Shown here: piece after piece, positions 1 to 8,523 of the stretch | Position numbering within the stretch: position 1 is the stretch's first letter | Layout: every line of letters starts with the position of its first letter | DNA from: Actinopolyspora mzabensis | Lineage (GTDB): Bacteria > Actinomycetota > Actinomycetes > Mycobacteriales > Pseudonocardiaceae | NCBI RefSeq assembly: GCF_900101095.1 | Contig: NZ_FNFM01000004.1 | Span: 310,001 to 374,000, forward strand | Direction: 5' to 3' | DNA: 64,000 nucleotides | Made by a program: the position numbers and the translations under genes | The notes under the pieces: model-generated | Told to the model about the DNA's origin: nothing | The model's input: only the letters and a program-made list of their open reading frames with translations | Database searches by the model: none

Positions 1-1
1 G

Positions 2-268
2 AGTGGTGCCGGTAAGTACCGAGCACAGGCGTCGATGCATACCTTCGAAAGGGATCACCGTCGAGTGCTGGACGGCCTGATGAACACACTCGATGACGGG
101 ATGTGGCGCAGCTCGACCCGGCCCTGGGGAACGGATGAGAACGAGGAAACAGTGATTCGCTGGAATCCGTTCGGAGCCACGGCCGAAGGGGAGATAACCG
201 AGTTGACCGTGCGTGCGGTGTACGGGCCACCGAAGTGGCTGTGGGAACAGTGCTTCGAGGAGCTGTGA
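2..268 (+). CDS. 3' end of a hypothetical gene, truncated by the window start
   Basis: The frame is open from base 2 to the TGA at 266-268, so this is either the C-terminal part of a gene that begins upstream or a small gene starting at the ATG at 35 (77 residues). The visible protein is acidic and rich in Trp (motif PPKWLWEQC near the end). I recognise no domain and there is no clear ribosome site before position 35. It could be a small immunity or regulatory protein, but nothing in the sequence decides this. Confidence 0.35.
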   Translation, partial: SGAGKYRAQASMHTFERDHRRVLDGLMNTLDDGMWRSSTRPWGTDENEETVIRWNPFGATAEGEITELTVRAVYGPPKWLWEQCFEEL

Positions 269-567
269 GCTTCGGGATGCCGCCGTGTTCGCCCGGCCGG
301 TCATCGGAGTTCCGCCCACCCAAGTGGCCGACGGGGACAGCGTCAGCGTGCTCCTCCGGATCTACACCGAGGTGCTGAGCGGGCAGCGGAGAAAGCGAAG
401 CACTGTATTCGACGAGCGCTTGGAGAGTAGACGCTGATTTCGTGTCCGCACATTGGCCGCGAACCCCCGCAGAGTGCCGTGTATCGCCGGGCACAACCGC
501 AGACCCCGTGATCGGCCGCTGTTCGCATCGCGCCAGCGCAGCGGCTGTTTTCGGCTGCTGTAAAGGG
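269..567. other. Intergenic stretch without a convincing gene
   Basis: About 300 bases between the partial gene and the tRNA. A 74-codon frame (213-437, plus strand) overlaps the preceding gene and has no recognisable motif or ribosome site, so I do not call it. No hairpin or operator stands out. Confidence 0.5.
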
Positions 568-641
568 TGCCCCCGGTCCGACTCGAACGGACACTACACG
601 GATTTTGAGTCCGCCGCCTCTGCCTATTGGGCTACGGGGGC
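568..641 (-). tRNA. tRNA with CAA anticodon (tRNA-Leu by anticodon), short variable loop
   Basis: Read on the minus strand, acceptor strands GCCCCCG (641-635) and CGGGGGC (575-569) pair perfectly. The anticodon arm GCGGA/TCCGT closes a loop CTCAAAA, giving anticodon CAA (Leu codon UUG). The T arm GTCCG-TTCGAGT-CGGAC is intact and the discriminator base is A73; CCA is not encoded (CCC follows). The variable loop is only about 5 nt (GTAGT), whereas bacterial tRNA-Leu normally has a long class II variable arm. The gene itself is clear; its amino-acid identity is less so. Confidence 0.85.
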
Positions 642-919
642 CGCTGCTGCGTACAGCATACGACAGGGGTGATCATTGCCCGACAGCGGGGTGTGCTGCC
701 CTCTTCGTGCTCTCCGCTCGGGGCGCCGCTCCCCGGTGCGGCCCGGCCGGGCCGAGCTGCTCCGTCCGGTGGAATCCTCTCACCTCGCCTGCCTGGCACG
801 CCCGACTTGAGGGCCCGTTCGTGCGGCCCCTGCCGCTGTGGCGGGGGTGCGCAGGACGATAAGCTGCAGTCTCCGATGCGACCGCATCGGCAGACCCGAG
901 ACTCATCCAGGAGGATCCG

Positions 920-1549
920 GTGACCACGCCGGCTGCCGAGGACCCGAACGCGGCGAGTGCGACGAACGCTACTCAGCACCGCGTGCTCGTGGCCGAGGAC
1001 GAGGCGCTGATCAGGCTCGATCTGGTGGAGATGCTTCGCGAGGAGGGATATCAGGTCGTCGGTGAGGCCGGTGACGGGGAGGAGGCGGTGCGGCTCGCCG
1101 AGGAACTGCGCCCCGATCTGGTGATTCTGGATGTGAAGATGCCGAAGATGGACGGCATCGAGGCCGCTTCCTCCATCGCGGGCGAGCGTATCGCCCCCGT
1201 GGTGATCCTCACCGCCTTCAGCCAGCGCGACCTCGTGGAGCGGGCCAAGGAGGCCGGAGCCATGGCCTACCTGGTCAAACCCTTCGCCAAGCGGGATCTG
1301 GTTCCCGCCATCGAGCTGGCGGTCTCCAGGTTCACCGAGGTGCAGGCACTGGAGGCCGAGGCGGCGAATCTCTCCGAGCGGCTGGAGTCGCGGAAGACGA
1401 TCGAGCGCGCCAAGGGGCTGCTGATGAGCAACCACGAAATGTCCGAGCCCGAGTCGTTCCGCTGGTTGCAGCGAACCGCCATGGACCGGCGCACCACGAT
1501 GAAGGCCGTGGCCCAGGCCGTGCTCGACAGCATGGATCCGGGGGAATGA
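920..1549 (+). CDS. pdtaR: ANTAR-domain response regulator PdtaR
   Basis: A 209-residue cytoplasmic response regulator with an N-terminal receiver domain (about 20-135; acidic pair ED at 26-27, phospho-acceptor D71 in LVILDVKMPKMDG, switch Lys in LVKPF) and a C-terminal ANTAR RNA-binding domain (about 150-205). The family acts downstream of a histidine kinase (PdtaS in mycobacteria) and antiterminates transcripts by binding paired hexaloop RNA. The GTG start at 920 is set by AGGAGG at 909-914. Its place upstream of polA, rpsA, coaE and uvrB matches M. tuberculosis Rv1626. No kinase gene is in the window, so the partner must lie elsewhere. Confidence 0.93.
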   Translation: MTTPAAEDPNAASATNATQHRVLVAEDEALIRLDLVEMLREEGYQVVGEAGDGEEAVRLAEELRPDLVILDVKMPKMDGIEAASSIAGERIAPVVILTAFSQRDLVERAKEAGAMAYLVKPFAKRDLVPAIELAVSRFTEVQALEAEAANLSERLESRKTIERAKGLLMSNHEMSEPESFRWLQRTAMDRRTTMKAVAQAVLDSMDPGE

Positions 1550-1631
1550 CCACGTAAGGACCGCGCCCGCTCGAACCACCGGGTCCGCCGCAGGGCGGCC
1601 TGACGCTTTCCGGGTGAAGCAGCTCGACCGC

Positions 1632-1668
1632 GGAGCACAGGCCCCGGATCGGGGCGCTGTGTCCGCTC
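1632..1668. terminator. Hairpin between convergent genes
   Basis: GCCCCG-GAT-CGGGGC (1641-1655) forms the top of a longer imperfect stem flanked by GGAGC and GCTCC. It lies between the ends of pdtaR and the minus-strand thioesterase gene. There is no T tract, so activity as a terminator is an inference from position and structure. Confidence 0.4.
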
Positions 1669-1678
1669 CGGCTCCGCT

Positions 1679-2128
1679 TCAGTTCGCGGGCGGTTTGTCG
1701 CGCAGCACGCAGGTCAACCGTGCCGAGCAGGTACGTTTGTCGCACTCGTCGGTGATGACGATCTCGAACGTGGCCGTGGCACCACCCCGGTGCAGCGGCG
1801 TCGCCACCCCGGTCACCGTGCCGTCGGTCGCCGCCCGGTGGTGGGTGCACGACAGTTCCAACCCCACCGCGATCCGATCCGCTCCCGCGTGCAGCGCCGC
1901 CGCGATGGAGCCGAGCTGCTCGGCCAGCACCGCGTTGGCGCCACCGTGCAGCAGCCCGTAGGGCTGCCGATTTCCCGCCACCGGCATGGTTCCGACCACA
2001 CGATCAGGGGCATACTCGGTCACCGTTATGCCCATCCGGTTTCCCAGCTGTTCCTCGGGCGGAACCGTCGCCGTCGCCTCCAGCGCTTCCGCACCGTTCA
2101 GCGACGTGATATCGGTGTTCTCGGTCAC
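1679..2128 (-). CDS. Hotdog-fold thioesterase (PaaI family)
   Basis: A 149-residue single-domain hotdog protein. The segment PYGLLHGGANAVLAEQLGS is the helix and preceding loop that carries the HGG active-site signature of PaaI/YbgC-type acyl-CoA thioesterases. The family hydrolyses acyl- or aryl-CoA esters in the cytoplasm; the substrate cannot be read from sequence. The GTG start at 2128 has AGGAG about 9 nt upstream. It is divergent from polA, with about 60 bp between starts, so the two share a promoter region. Thioesterases of this type are commonly found next to polA in actinomycetes. Confidence 0.8.
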   Translation of the reverse strand: MTENTDITSLNGAEALEATATVPPEEQLGNRMGITVTEYAPDRVVGTMPVAGNRQPYGLLHGGANAVLAEQLGSIAAALHAGADRIAVGLELSCTHHRAATDGTVTGVATPLHRGGATATFEIVITDECDKRTCSARLTCVLRDKPPAN

Positions 2129-2191
2129 TGTTCGAACTCCTGCCCTGCGCGCGACCTCTGTCGGGGGGTAAGCCTAGACTCGCATGCCGTG

Positions 2192-4882
2192 ATGGCATCC
2201 GAGCACCGACGCCTGCTGCTGATCGACGGCCATTCCATGGCCTACCGAGCGTTCTACGCACTGCCCAAGGAGAACTTCCAGACGGGCACCGGACAGCACA
2301 CCAACGCGGTCTACGGCTTCACCTCGATGCTGATCAACCTGCTACGGGACGAGCAGCCCACACATCTCGGGGTGGCCTTCGACGTGTCGCGGCAAACCTT
2401 CCGGTCCGAGACCTTTCCCGACTACAAGGCCAACCGCGGTTCCACCCCTGAGGAGTTCCGCGGCCAGGTGAGCCTGATCCAAGAAGTGCTCGGTGCGCTG
2501 AACATACCGGTGTTGAGCAGGGAGAACTACGAGGCCGACGACGTTATCGCGACCCTGGCCGGACAGGCTGTGAACTCCGGTTTCGGGGTCAGCATCTGTA
2601 CCGGGGACCGGGACGTGCTGCAGCTGGTCAGCGGGGACGTGACCGTGCTCTACCCGAGCAAGGGCGTTTCCGAGATGACCCGTTTCACGCCCGAGACGGT
2701 CGAGGAGAAGTACGGGCTCACCCCGGTGCAGTATCCCGACTTCGCCGCGCTGCGCGGCGATCCGTCCGACAACCTTCCCAAGATCGACGGTGTGGGCGAG
2801 AAGACGGTCACCAAGTGGATACAGCAGTTCGGCTCGCTCGCCGACCTCGTCGACAGGGCCGACGAGGTAAAGGGCAAGGCCGGGGAGAAGCTCCGGGACA
2901 ACATCGCTCAGGTACTGCTCAACCGGCAGCTGACTCAGCTGGTCGACGACGTCGCGCTCGATTCCGGGCCCGAGGACCTGCGAATGGGGCAGTGGGACCG
3001 GGACGCGGTGCACCGGGTGTTCGACGATCTGGAGTTCCGGGTTCTGCGTGACCGACTGTTCGCCACCCTGTCCACCGAGGAACCGGAGGTCGTAGAGGGA
3101 TTCGAGGTCTCCGGTGGAATCGTCGAACCCGGTACGCTGCGCACCTGGCTGGAGCGTCACGCCCGGGACGGTTCACGCGTGGGGCTGGCCTGTCCCGGGA
3201 GTTCGTCCCGGAACGGCGGTGATCTCGCGGGGATCGCCGTGGTCAATGCTGCGGGGCAGGGAGCCTACGTCGACGTCACCGCGCTGACCTCGGACGACGA
3301 TGCGGCGTTCGCGGAGTGGTTGGCCGATTCGGCCGTCCCCAAGGCCGCACACGACGCGAAGGGGGCGCTGCACGCCATCCGCGACCGTGGCTGGTCGCTC
3401 GGGGGGCTCAACAGCGACACGGCACTGGCCGCCTACCTGGTTCGTCCGGGACAGCGTTCCTTCGACCTTCCCGACCTCGTGGTGCGCTACCTGCAGCGTG
3501 ATCTCACCGTCGACCAGGGCGGCGGTAGCGGTCAGCTCTCACTGCTGGAGGACGAACAGCAGCTCAGGGAGAACGCCGCCGCCGCGGAACTGACCCGGGC
3601 GAAGGCGGTGCTGGAACTGGCCGACGCGCTGGACCAGCAGCTGCGTGCGATCGAGAATCGCGGGCTGCTCACCGATCTGGAACTGCCGCTGCTGCTGGTG
3701 CTGGCCGATCTGGAGAGTGCGGGGATCGCGGTCGACCAGGATCGGCTCGCCGAACTGGGGTCCAGGTTCTCCGCACGGGTCAAGCAGGCTGCCGAGGACG
3801 CGTACGCAGTGATCGGGAAGGAGATCAACCTCGGTTCGCCGAAACAGCTCCAGACCGTGCTGTTCGATGAGCTGGGCATGCCCAAGACCAAGCGGACCAA
3901 GACCGGTTACACCACCGACGCGGAGGCGTTGCAGGGGCTCTATGACAAGACCGAGCACCCCTTCCTGCGGCACCTGCTGGAGCACCGGGACGCCACCAAG
4001 CTCAAGACCACGGTGGAAGGGCTGGACAAGGCGGTGGCTTCCGACGGGCGGATTCACACCACGCTGAACCAGATGATCGCCTCCACCGGGCGGTTGTCCT
4101 CGACCGAGCCCAACCTGCAGAACATCCCGGTCCGTACCGAGGAGGGCCGGCGCATCCGCGAGGTGTTCGTGGTGGGGAACAACTACGAGACCCTGCTGAC
4201 CGCGGACTACAGCCAGATCGAGATGCGGATCATGGCCCACCTCTCCGGCGACGAAGGGCTGATCGAGGCATTCCGCACCGGCGAGGATCTGCACAACTAC
4301 GTCGCGGCGCAGGCTTTCGGGGTCCCCATCGACGAGGTCGATCAGGAGTTGCGCAGGCGGGTCAAGGCCATGTCCTACGGTTTGGCCTACGGGCTGTCCG
4401 CCTACGGACTGGCCCAGCAGCTGCAGATCTCCAACGAGGAGTCCAAACAGCAGATGGAGGCCTACTTCGCCCGCTTCGGGCGCGTGCGGGACTATCTGCA
4501 CGAGATCCTCGAGCGCGCGCGCAAGGACGGCTACACCGCCACCATCCTGGGGCGGCGCCGGTATCTTCCGGACCTGACCAGCGACAATCGGCAACGGCGC
4601 GAGATGGCCGAGCGCATGGCCCTCAACGCTCCCATCCAGGGCAGCGCGGCAGACATCATCAAGGTGGCGATGCTCGGGGTGCACCGCGCGTTGACGGCTG
4701 AGGGCCTGGCCTCCCGCATGTTGCTGCAGGTGCACGACGAACTGATCATCGAGGTGGCCGAGGGCGAGACCGAGGCGGTCCGGCGTGTGGTGCGGGAACA
4801 GATGACCTCGGCCGCCGAACTCGACGTTCCGCTGGAGGTCTCGGTCGGTACCGGTGTCTCCTGGGACGCGGCCGCCCACTGA
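2192..4882 (+). CDS. polA: DNA polymerase I
   Basis: An 896-residue repair and Okazaki-fragment-processing polymerase. Domains: 5' nuclease (about 5-290, starting LLLIDGHSMAYRAF), a 3'-5' exonuclease-like domain (about 310-480) lacking the usual metal-binding DxE motif and so probably without proofreading, and a family A polymerase domain (about 490-896). Polymerase motifs are clear: A (DYSQIEMRIMAHLSGD), B (RRVKAMSYGLAYGLSAYG) and C (QVHDELIIEV). The open frame extends upstream to 1790, but that part overlaps the divergent thioesterase gene; the conserved N terminus fits ATG 2192, with an in-frame GTG at 2189 as the alternative. A strong terminator follows. Confidence 0.97.
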   Translation: MASEHRRLLLIDGHSMAYRAFYALPKENFQTGTGQHTNAVYGFTSMLINLLRDEQPTHLGVAFDVSRQTFRSETFPDYKANRGSTPEEFRGQVSLIQEVLGALNIPVLSRENYEADDVIATLAGQAVNSGFGVSICTGDRDVLQLVSGDVTVLYPSKGVSEMTRFTPETVEEKYGLTPVQYPDFAALRGDPSDNLPKIDGVGEKTVTKWIQQFGSLADLVDRADEVKGKAGEKLRDNIAQVLLNRQLTQLVDDVALDSGPEDLRMGQWDRDAVHRVFDDLEFRVLRDRLFATLSTEEPEVVEGFEVSGGIVEPGTLRTWLERHARDGSRVGLACPGSSSRNGGDLAGIAVVNAAGQGAYVDVTALTSDDDAAFAEWLADSAVPKAAHDAKGALHAIRDRGWSLGGLNSDTALAAYLVRPGQRSFDLPDLVVRYLQRDLTVDQGGGSGQLSLLEDEQQLRENAAAAELTRAKAVLELADALDQQLRAIENRGLLTDLELPLLLVLADLESAGIAVDQDRLAELGSRFSARVKQAAEDAYAVIGKEINLGSPKQLQTVLFDELGMPKTKRTKTGYTTDAEALQGLYDKTEHPFLRHLLEHRDATKLKTTVEGLDKAVASDGRIHTTLNQMIASTGRLSSTEPNLQNIPVRTEEGRRIREVFVVGNNYETLLTADYSQIEMRIMAHLSGDEGLIEAFRTGEDLHNYVAAQAFGVPIDEVDQELRRRVKAMSYGLAYGLSAYGLAQQLQISNEESKQQMEAYFARFGRVRDYLHEILERARKDGYTATILGRRRYLPDLTSDNRQRREMAERMALNAPIQGSAADIIKVAMLGVHRALTAEGLASRMLLQVHDELIIEVAEGETEAVRRVVREQMTSAAELDVPLEVSVGTGVSWDAAAH

Positions 4883-4922
4883 GCGAAGTTTCCGGTCGGG
4901 GTGTCGGGTGCTCGCTCGGCGG

Positions 4923-4952
4923 AACCGCCCTCCGCGACGCGGAGGGCGGTTT
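4923..4952 (+). terminator. Strong hairpin terminator after polA
   Basis: A perfect 13-bp stem (AACCGCCCTCCGC / GCGGAGGGCGGTT) with a 3-nt loop, ending in TTT, 41 nt after the polA stop codon. Confidence 0.85.
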
Positions 4953-5205
4953 CCCCTACCGATCCGGAGCGCGGCGGGCACACACTGAACCGTGTCGGCC
5001 TGCTGCTTCGGCGATCAACGGCTGCCGTTAGGCTGCCCTGGATTCATTGATGCGTCGGCGGTACCGGTTACGTCGGGGGTTCCGCCTGTTCACTCGATCA
5101 GGGGAAACGAATCGCCGGGGCCCCGACGTAGTTGAACGACACTAGAAACCGCGGTGTCGACGCGTGGTGTTGGGGGAGTGTGCCTGGCGTCGGCGAAGGA
5201 GGATC
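4953..5205. other. Intergenic region upstream of the VOC gene
   Basis: About 250 bp with no supportable gene. It must hold the promoter of the VOC gene, but I see no convincing -35/-10 pair, only the ribosome site AAGGAGG just before 5206. Confidence 0.5.
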
Positions 5206-5613
5206 ATGATCAACGTCGACAGACTGGACCACCTGGTACTTACCGTGGCCGATGTCGATCGTGCGCTGGACTTCTACGAGAACATTCTCGGTATGGAGCC
5301 CGTGAAGTTCCAGGAGGAACGGCGCGCGGTGCGTTTCGGACAGCAGACCATCAAACTGCACGCCGCCAGTGAACTGGTGGAGCCCACAGCCACCCACCCG
5401 GTCCCCGGCTCGGCGAATCTGTGCCTGGTGACCGGTGACGCGCTCGGTGACGTCCAGGAGCACCTGCGGGCCAACGACGTGCGGATCGAGGCCGGTCCCG
5501 TGGTCCGCACCGGCACCAACGGCCCGATCACCTCGTTGTACCTGCGCGATCCGGACGGAAACCTGATCGAGGTCGCCCGTTACGACGATCCCTCGCAGCA
5601 CCCCGAGCAGTGA
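5206..5613 (+). CDS. VOC-family (glyoxalase/dioxygenase fold) protein
   Basis: A 135-residue protein with two beta-alpha-beta-beta-beta modules of the vicinal oxygen chelate fold: the first begins DRLDHLVLTVADVDRALDFYENILGM, the second carries SLYLRDPDGNLIEVARY. Possible metal ligands are the His in DHLVL, the His in IKLHA and the Glu in LIEV. Members include glyoxalase I, methylmalonyl-CoA epimerase, bleomycin-resistance proteins and ring-cleaving dioxygenases; this short stand-alone form is often annotated virulence protein or glyoxalase without proven substrate. ATG 5206 follows AAGGAGG, which excludes the longer frame from 5164. It is flanked by terminators on both sides and so is probably monocistronic. 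Confidence 0.85.
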   Translation: MINVDRLDHLVLTVADVDRALDFYENILGMEPVKFQEERRAVRFGQQTIKLHAASELVEPTATHPVPGSANLCLVTGDALGDVQEHLRANDVRIEAGPVVRTGTNGPITSLYLRDPDGNLIEVARYDDPSQHPEQ

Positions 5614-5614
5614 C

Positions 5615-5659
5615 ACCGTTCGGGCGGTGGTCCATGTCGGAGACCACCGCCCGAACGGT
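5615..5659. terminator. Bidirectional terminator hairpin
   Basis: An 18-bp perfect inverted repeat (5615-5632 with 5642-5659) with a 9-nt loop lies just after the VOC stop and before the end of the convergent YhgE/Pip gene. It can serve both strands. Confidence 0.8.
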
Positions 5660-5692
5660 TCGATCACCGGTCACATCACGGTTCGCGCCACG

Positions 5693-7756
5693 TCAAAGGG
5701 CGAGTTCCGGGCGCAGCCGTTTCGCGGTCCACACCCGCTGGCGTGCCGCTGCCGCCGTGCTCAGCAACAGCCCCCCGAGCAGGTAACTGCCCAGTACCGC
5801 TGCCGCGTGTGCCGCGTTCTCCATCGAGCCGCCGTAGAGCAGCTGCCGCAGGCCGTCCACGACGTAGCTCAGCGGCAGTACGTGGTGCAGTGGATGCAGC
5901 AGTGCCGGTGTCGTCTGCCACGGGAAGGTTCCACCGGCGCTGACCAGCTGCAGCACCAGGAACACCAGTGCCAGGAACTTGCCGCGTGGCCCGAAGGCCG
6001 CGTTGAGCGAATGCACCACGGCGGTGAACGCCAGCGAGGTCAGCACCAGCAATGCCAGTGTCGCCACCGGCCTGGCCGGCTCTATCCCGACGCCGAACCG
6101 GACGACCCCGTACAGCAGCACGGCCTGCACGGTTCCCACGATCGCCGCCGGGAGCCAGCCACCGAGCGCGATACGCCACGGGGCGACCCCGCCCGCCAGC
6201 GCTCGGTTGGACAGTGGCCGCAGCAGCAGGAACAGCACGAACCCGCCGATCCACAACGCCAGCCCCATGAAGTACGGCGCGAGCCCGGCGCCGTAGCTGC
6301 CCGCGCTGGTCTGCGCCCGTTCGCTCACCTTGACCGGGTCTCCGATGGTTTCGGCCGTGGCCTCTCGCGCTCCGCTGTCCGGGTTCGGGATCTCGTCCAC
6401 TCCGTTCGCCAGTTTGTCGGCCAGTTCGTCCGAGCCCGTCGCCAGTTCCGTGGCACCGTTGGTGAGCCTGTTCGTTCCCGCCGCCAACTCGTCGGCGCCT
6501 CCGGCCAGCTTCTCCGTTCCGGAGACCGCCTGGCGCTGCTTCTCCACGAGTTCGCCCAGCCCTCGATCGAGCTCGTTCGCCCCGGCGGTGACCCGCTGTG
6601 AGCCCGCGTCGAGCCGCTCGACGCCGTTGGCCAGTTCCGGGGCGCTGTCGGCCAGTCGACGAGCTCCGCGCGCCACCCGCGCGGAACCGTCGGCGAGTTC
6701 GTTCACCCGGGAAACCTGCTGTTGCACCCGGCTGTTGGTCTCGTCGAGTGGCTGGTTCAGCTCGTCCAGCGTGCCGGTGATTCGCGCTATCTCCCCCTCG
6801 CCGAGCCCCAGCGTCCGCAGGCGGTTCGCGATCCGCTCATTGGCCCCGTCCAACTTGTCGACGATGTGTTGCGAGGTGCCGCCGAGTCGTTCGGCCGTGG
6901 CGGCCAGTTCGGCGTTGCCCGCCGCGACCCGTTCGGCGCCTTCGGCCAGTTCCTCGCTCTTGGCGGGAAGGTCCGCGGTCTTCTCGCGCAGTTCGTCCAC
7001 CCCGTCGGCGAGCCGCTGACTGCCCGCGGCGACCCGACCCGAGCCCTCGGCCAACCTCGCGGAGCCGTCGGCCAGCTTCCGTTGTGATTCGAGCAGCTCG
7101 TGGTTGCCCGTCGCCAGTTTTTCGGCGCCCCGCCTGGCGTTTTCCAACCCGGCGTCGAGCTCGCCCGCACCGTTCGCCAGTTCCCCCGCGCCGTCGGCCG
7201 CTCGTGCCGTTCGGTCGTGCACCGTGCTCAGTCCCAGTAGCAGTTGCCGGGCGGCGTCGCTGCCCGCGTCGGAGCCCACCGACTGCTGGACCCGGGTGGC
7301 CACCCGGTCGGCGATGGTGCCCACCAGATAGTTGTTCGCGTCGTTGGTCACCAGCCGCAGCCGGGCCTGCCTCGGGTCGAAATCGCTCGGTGACCGCAGC
7401 GCACGCGAGAAGTCCTTCGGGATCACCAGCGCGAACGTGTAGCGCCCCGCCGAGACCCCGGTGGTCGCCCGTTGCGCACCGACCCGGTGCCAGTCGAAGT
7501 CCCCGGACTCGACGAGGCGGTCGTAGACCCTCTCGCCGGCCTCGAGTCCGCTGCCGTCCTCCGTATCGGCTCCTTCGTCGGCGACTACGACGGCGGCTGG
7601 AACGGCGGACAGACGTTCGTAGGGGTCGAGATTGGCGTAGATGTACATCGCGCCGTACAGCAGCGGCACGAGCGTGACAGCCACCAGGGCGAGCTTGGGT
7701 AATTTGCCGGAGGTCAGTCGACGGAGCTCGGTCCGTGCCAGCCGGAACATGGTCAT
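5693..7756 (-). CDS. YhgE/Pip-type ABC-2 membrane protein with long coiled-coil repeat region
   Basis: A 687-residue membrane protein. An N-terminal transmembrane segment (about 22-45, ending GAMYIYANLDPYERL) precedes an extracytoplasmic YhgE/Pip domain, then a long coiled-coil-like region (about 200-470) built from 7-residue-type repeats such as LADGS, LAEGS and ELANGA. About five C-terminal membrane helices (about 490-680) form an ABC-2-like permease domain. Relatives include phage infection proteins and lipid or T7SS-associated exporters. ATG 7756, with GAGGAA upstream, is chosen because the longer frame to 8233 lies inside the ATPase gene. It follows that ATPase-like gene by 10 nt and is probably its membrane partner. 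Confidence 0.85.
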   Translation of the reverse strand: MTMFRLARTELRRLTSGKLPKLALVAVTLVPLLYGAMYIYANLDPYERLSAVPAAVVVADEGADTEDGSGLEAGERVYDRLVESGDFDWHRVGAQRATTGVSAGRYTFALVIPKDFSRALRSPSDFDPRQARLRLVTNDANNYLVGTIADRVATRVQQSVGSDAGSDAARQLLLGLSTVHDRTARAADGAGELANGAGELDAGLENARRGAEKLATGNHELLESQRKLADGSARLAEGSGRVAAGSQRLADGVDELREKTADLPAKSEELAEGAERVAAGNAELAATAERLGGTSQHIVDKLDGANERIANRLRTLGLGEGEIARITGTLDELNQPLDETNSRVQQQVSRVNELADGSARVARGARRLADSAPELANGVERLDAGSQRVTAGANELDRGLGELVEKQRQAVSGTEKLAGGADELAAGTNRLTNGATELATGSDELADKLANGVDEIPNPDSGAREATAETIGDPVKVSERAQTSAGSYGAGLAPYFMGLALWIGGFVLFLLLRPLSNRALAGGVAPWRIALGGWLPAAIVGTVQAVLLYGVVRFGVGIEPARPVATLALLVLTSLAFTAVVHSLNAAFGPRGKFLALVFLVLQLVSAGGTFPWQTTPALLHPLHHVLPLSYVVDGLRQLLYGGSMENAAHAAAVLGSYLLGGLLLSTAAAARQRVWTAKRLRPELAL

Positions 7757-7766
7757 GTTGATTTCC

Positions 7767-8474
7767 TCAGAACGAGCCGGGGTCGACGTTCGCCACGGAA
7801 TCGGTGGACAGGTCGGAATCGGTGGGCTGGTCGGTTCGCCGCGGCGACGGGGGCAAGTCGTTGTCCGTGCCGATACGCGCCGGGATGTGGTCGAGCTCGA
7901 TGGCGGTGTGCGGTGAGCACAGCGCGACGACGGCATATCCTTGGGAGGCCGCCTCCTGCGCGGCGCCGTACCAGCTGATCGCCTCGCCGCCGTGTCGGTC
8001 CGGGCAGTCGAGTACGAGTGCCTCGACACCCCGGGCCTCGCGAGCGAGGTCCAGCAGCAGCCGCGTGCGGCAGTGCGGGGGAACCCGTTCGAACCTGAGG
8101 TTGGCCTGCTGCCGCAGACCGCGTTCCGCGAGCCAGTCGCGAACCGCTTGTCCGCCGAAGCGCCGTCCGGCGATCCCGAGACCTTCGGCGACCACCTCGC
8201 GCAGCTCGACGCTGCCCTCCGGTTCGGTGACACCGGGTGCGTCGACGACGGCCACGGTTCCGCGCAGCTCGGCGGGTGCTCGCCGTCCGTTCCGCAGCAC
8301 CGTCCCCGAGTCGGGGCGGAGTCTGCCCGCGAGCAGCAGGGCCAGTGCGGTGCGCCCGGATCTCGGCGGTCCTGATACCAGCCGCAGTTCTCCCGACGAA
8401 GCCCGCAGGGAGGTCGGTTCGAGCAGTGTCCCGTGTGGCCCGGTGACTCCGGCGCCCGCTGCGACGATCTCCAC
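7767..8474 (-). CDS. Degenerate ABC-type ATP-binding protein
   Basis: A 235-residue protein with the outline of an ABC nucleotide-binding domain. The Walker A position reads GPPRSGRTAL, with Arg replacing the catalytic Lys; the Walker B strand reads ALVLDCPD, with Cys where the catalytic Glu normally sits; and no LSGGQ signature is visible in the expected interval. The C-terminal 35 residues are acidic, Pro- and Ser-rich. It starts with GTG at 8474 and precedes the YhgE/Pip gene by 10 nt, so it is probably a non-canonical or regulatory cytoplasmic subunit of that membrane protein. Loss of hydrolysis is inferred from the motifs. Confidence 0.8.
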   Translation of the reverse strand: MEIVAAGAGVTGPHGTLLEPTSLRASSGELRLVSGPPRSGRTALALLLAGRLRPDSGTVLRNGRRAPAELRGTVAVVDAPGVTEPEGSVELREVVAEGLGIAGRRFGGQAVRDWLAERGLRQQANLRFERVPPHCRTRLLLDLAREARGVEALVLDCPDRHGGEAISWYGAAQEAASQGYAVVALCSPHTAIELDHIPARIGTDNDLPPSPRRTDQPTDSDLSTDSVANVDPGSF

Positions 8475-8523
8475 GACTCGGCGTGCCTTTCGCGTTAGCG
8501 ACCGACACCCATCGCCGCGGCTC

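Noticed and set aside
213-437. 74-codon frame near the window start
   Set aside because: Overlaps the end of the preceding gene, no ribosome site, no motif.
3539-4981. 480-codon open frame on the minus strand inside polA
   Set aside because: It is the antisense shadow of a conserved polymerase gene; its protein has no known domain and the composition of GC-rich antisense frames.
5627-6601. 324-codon plus-strand frame opposite the YhgE/Pip gene
   Set aside because: Low-complexity Arg/Gln-rich shadow of the coiled-coil and membrane regions; no ribosome site.
8475-8508. Longer N terminus for the ABC ATPase-like gene
   Set aside because: Frame 7753-8508 is in another register and encodes Arg-rich shadow; GTG 8474 gives the motif-containing protein.
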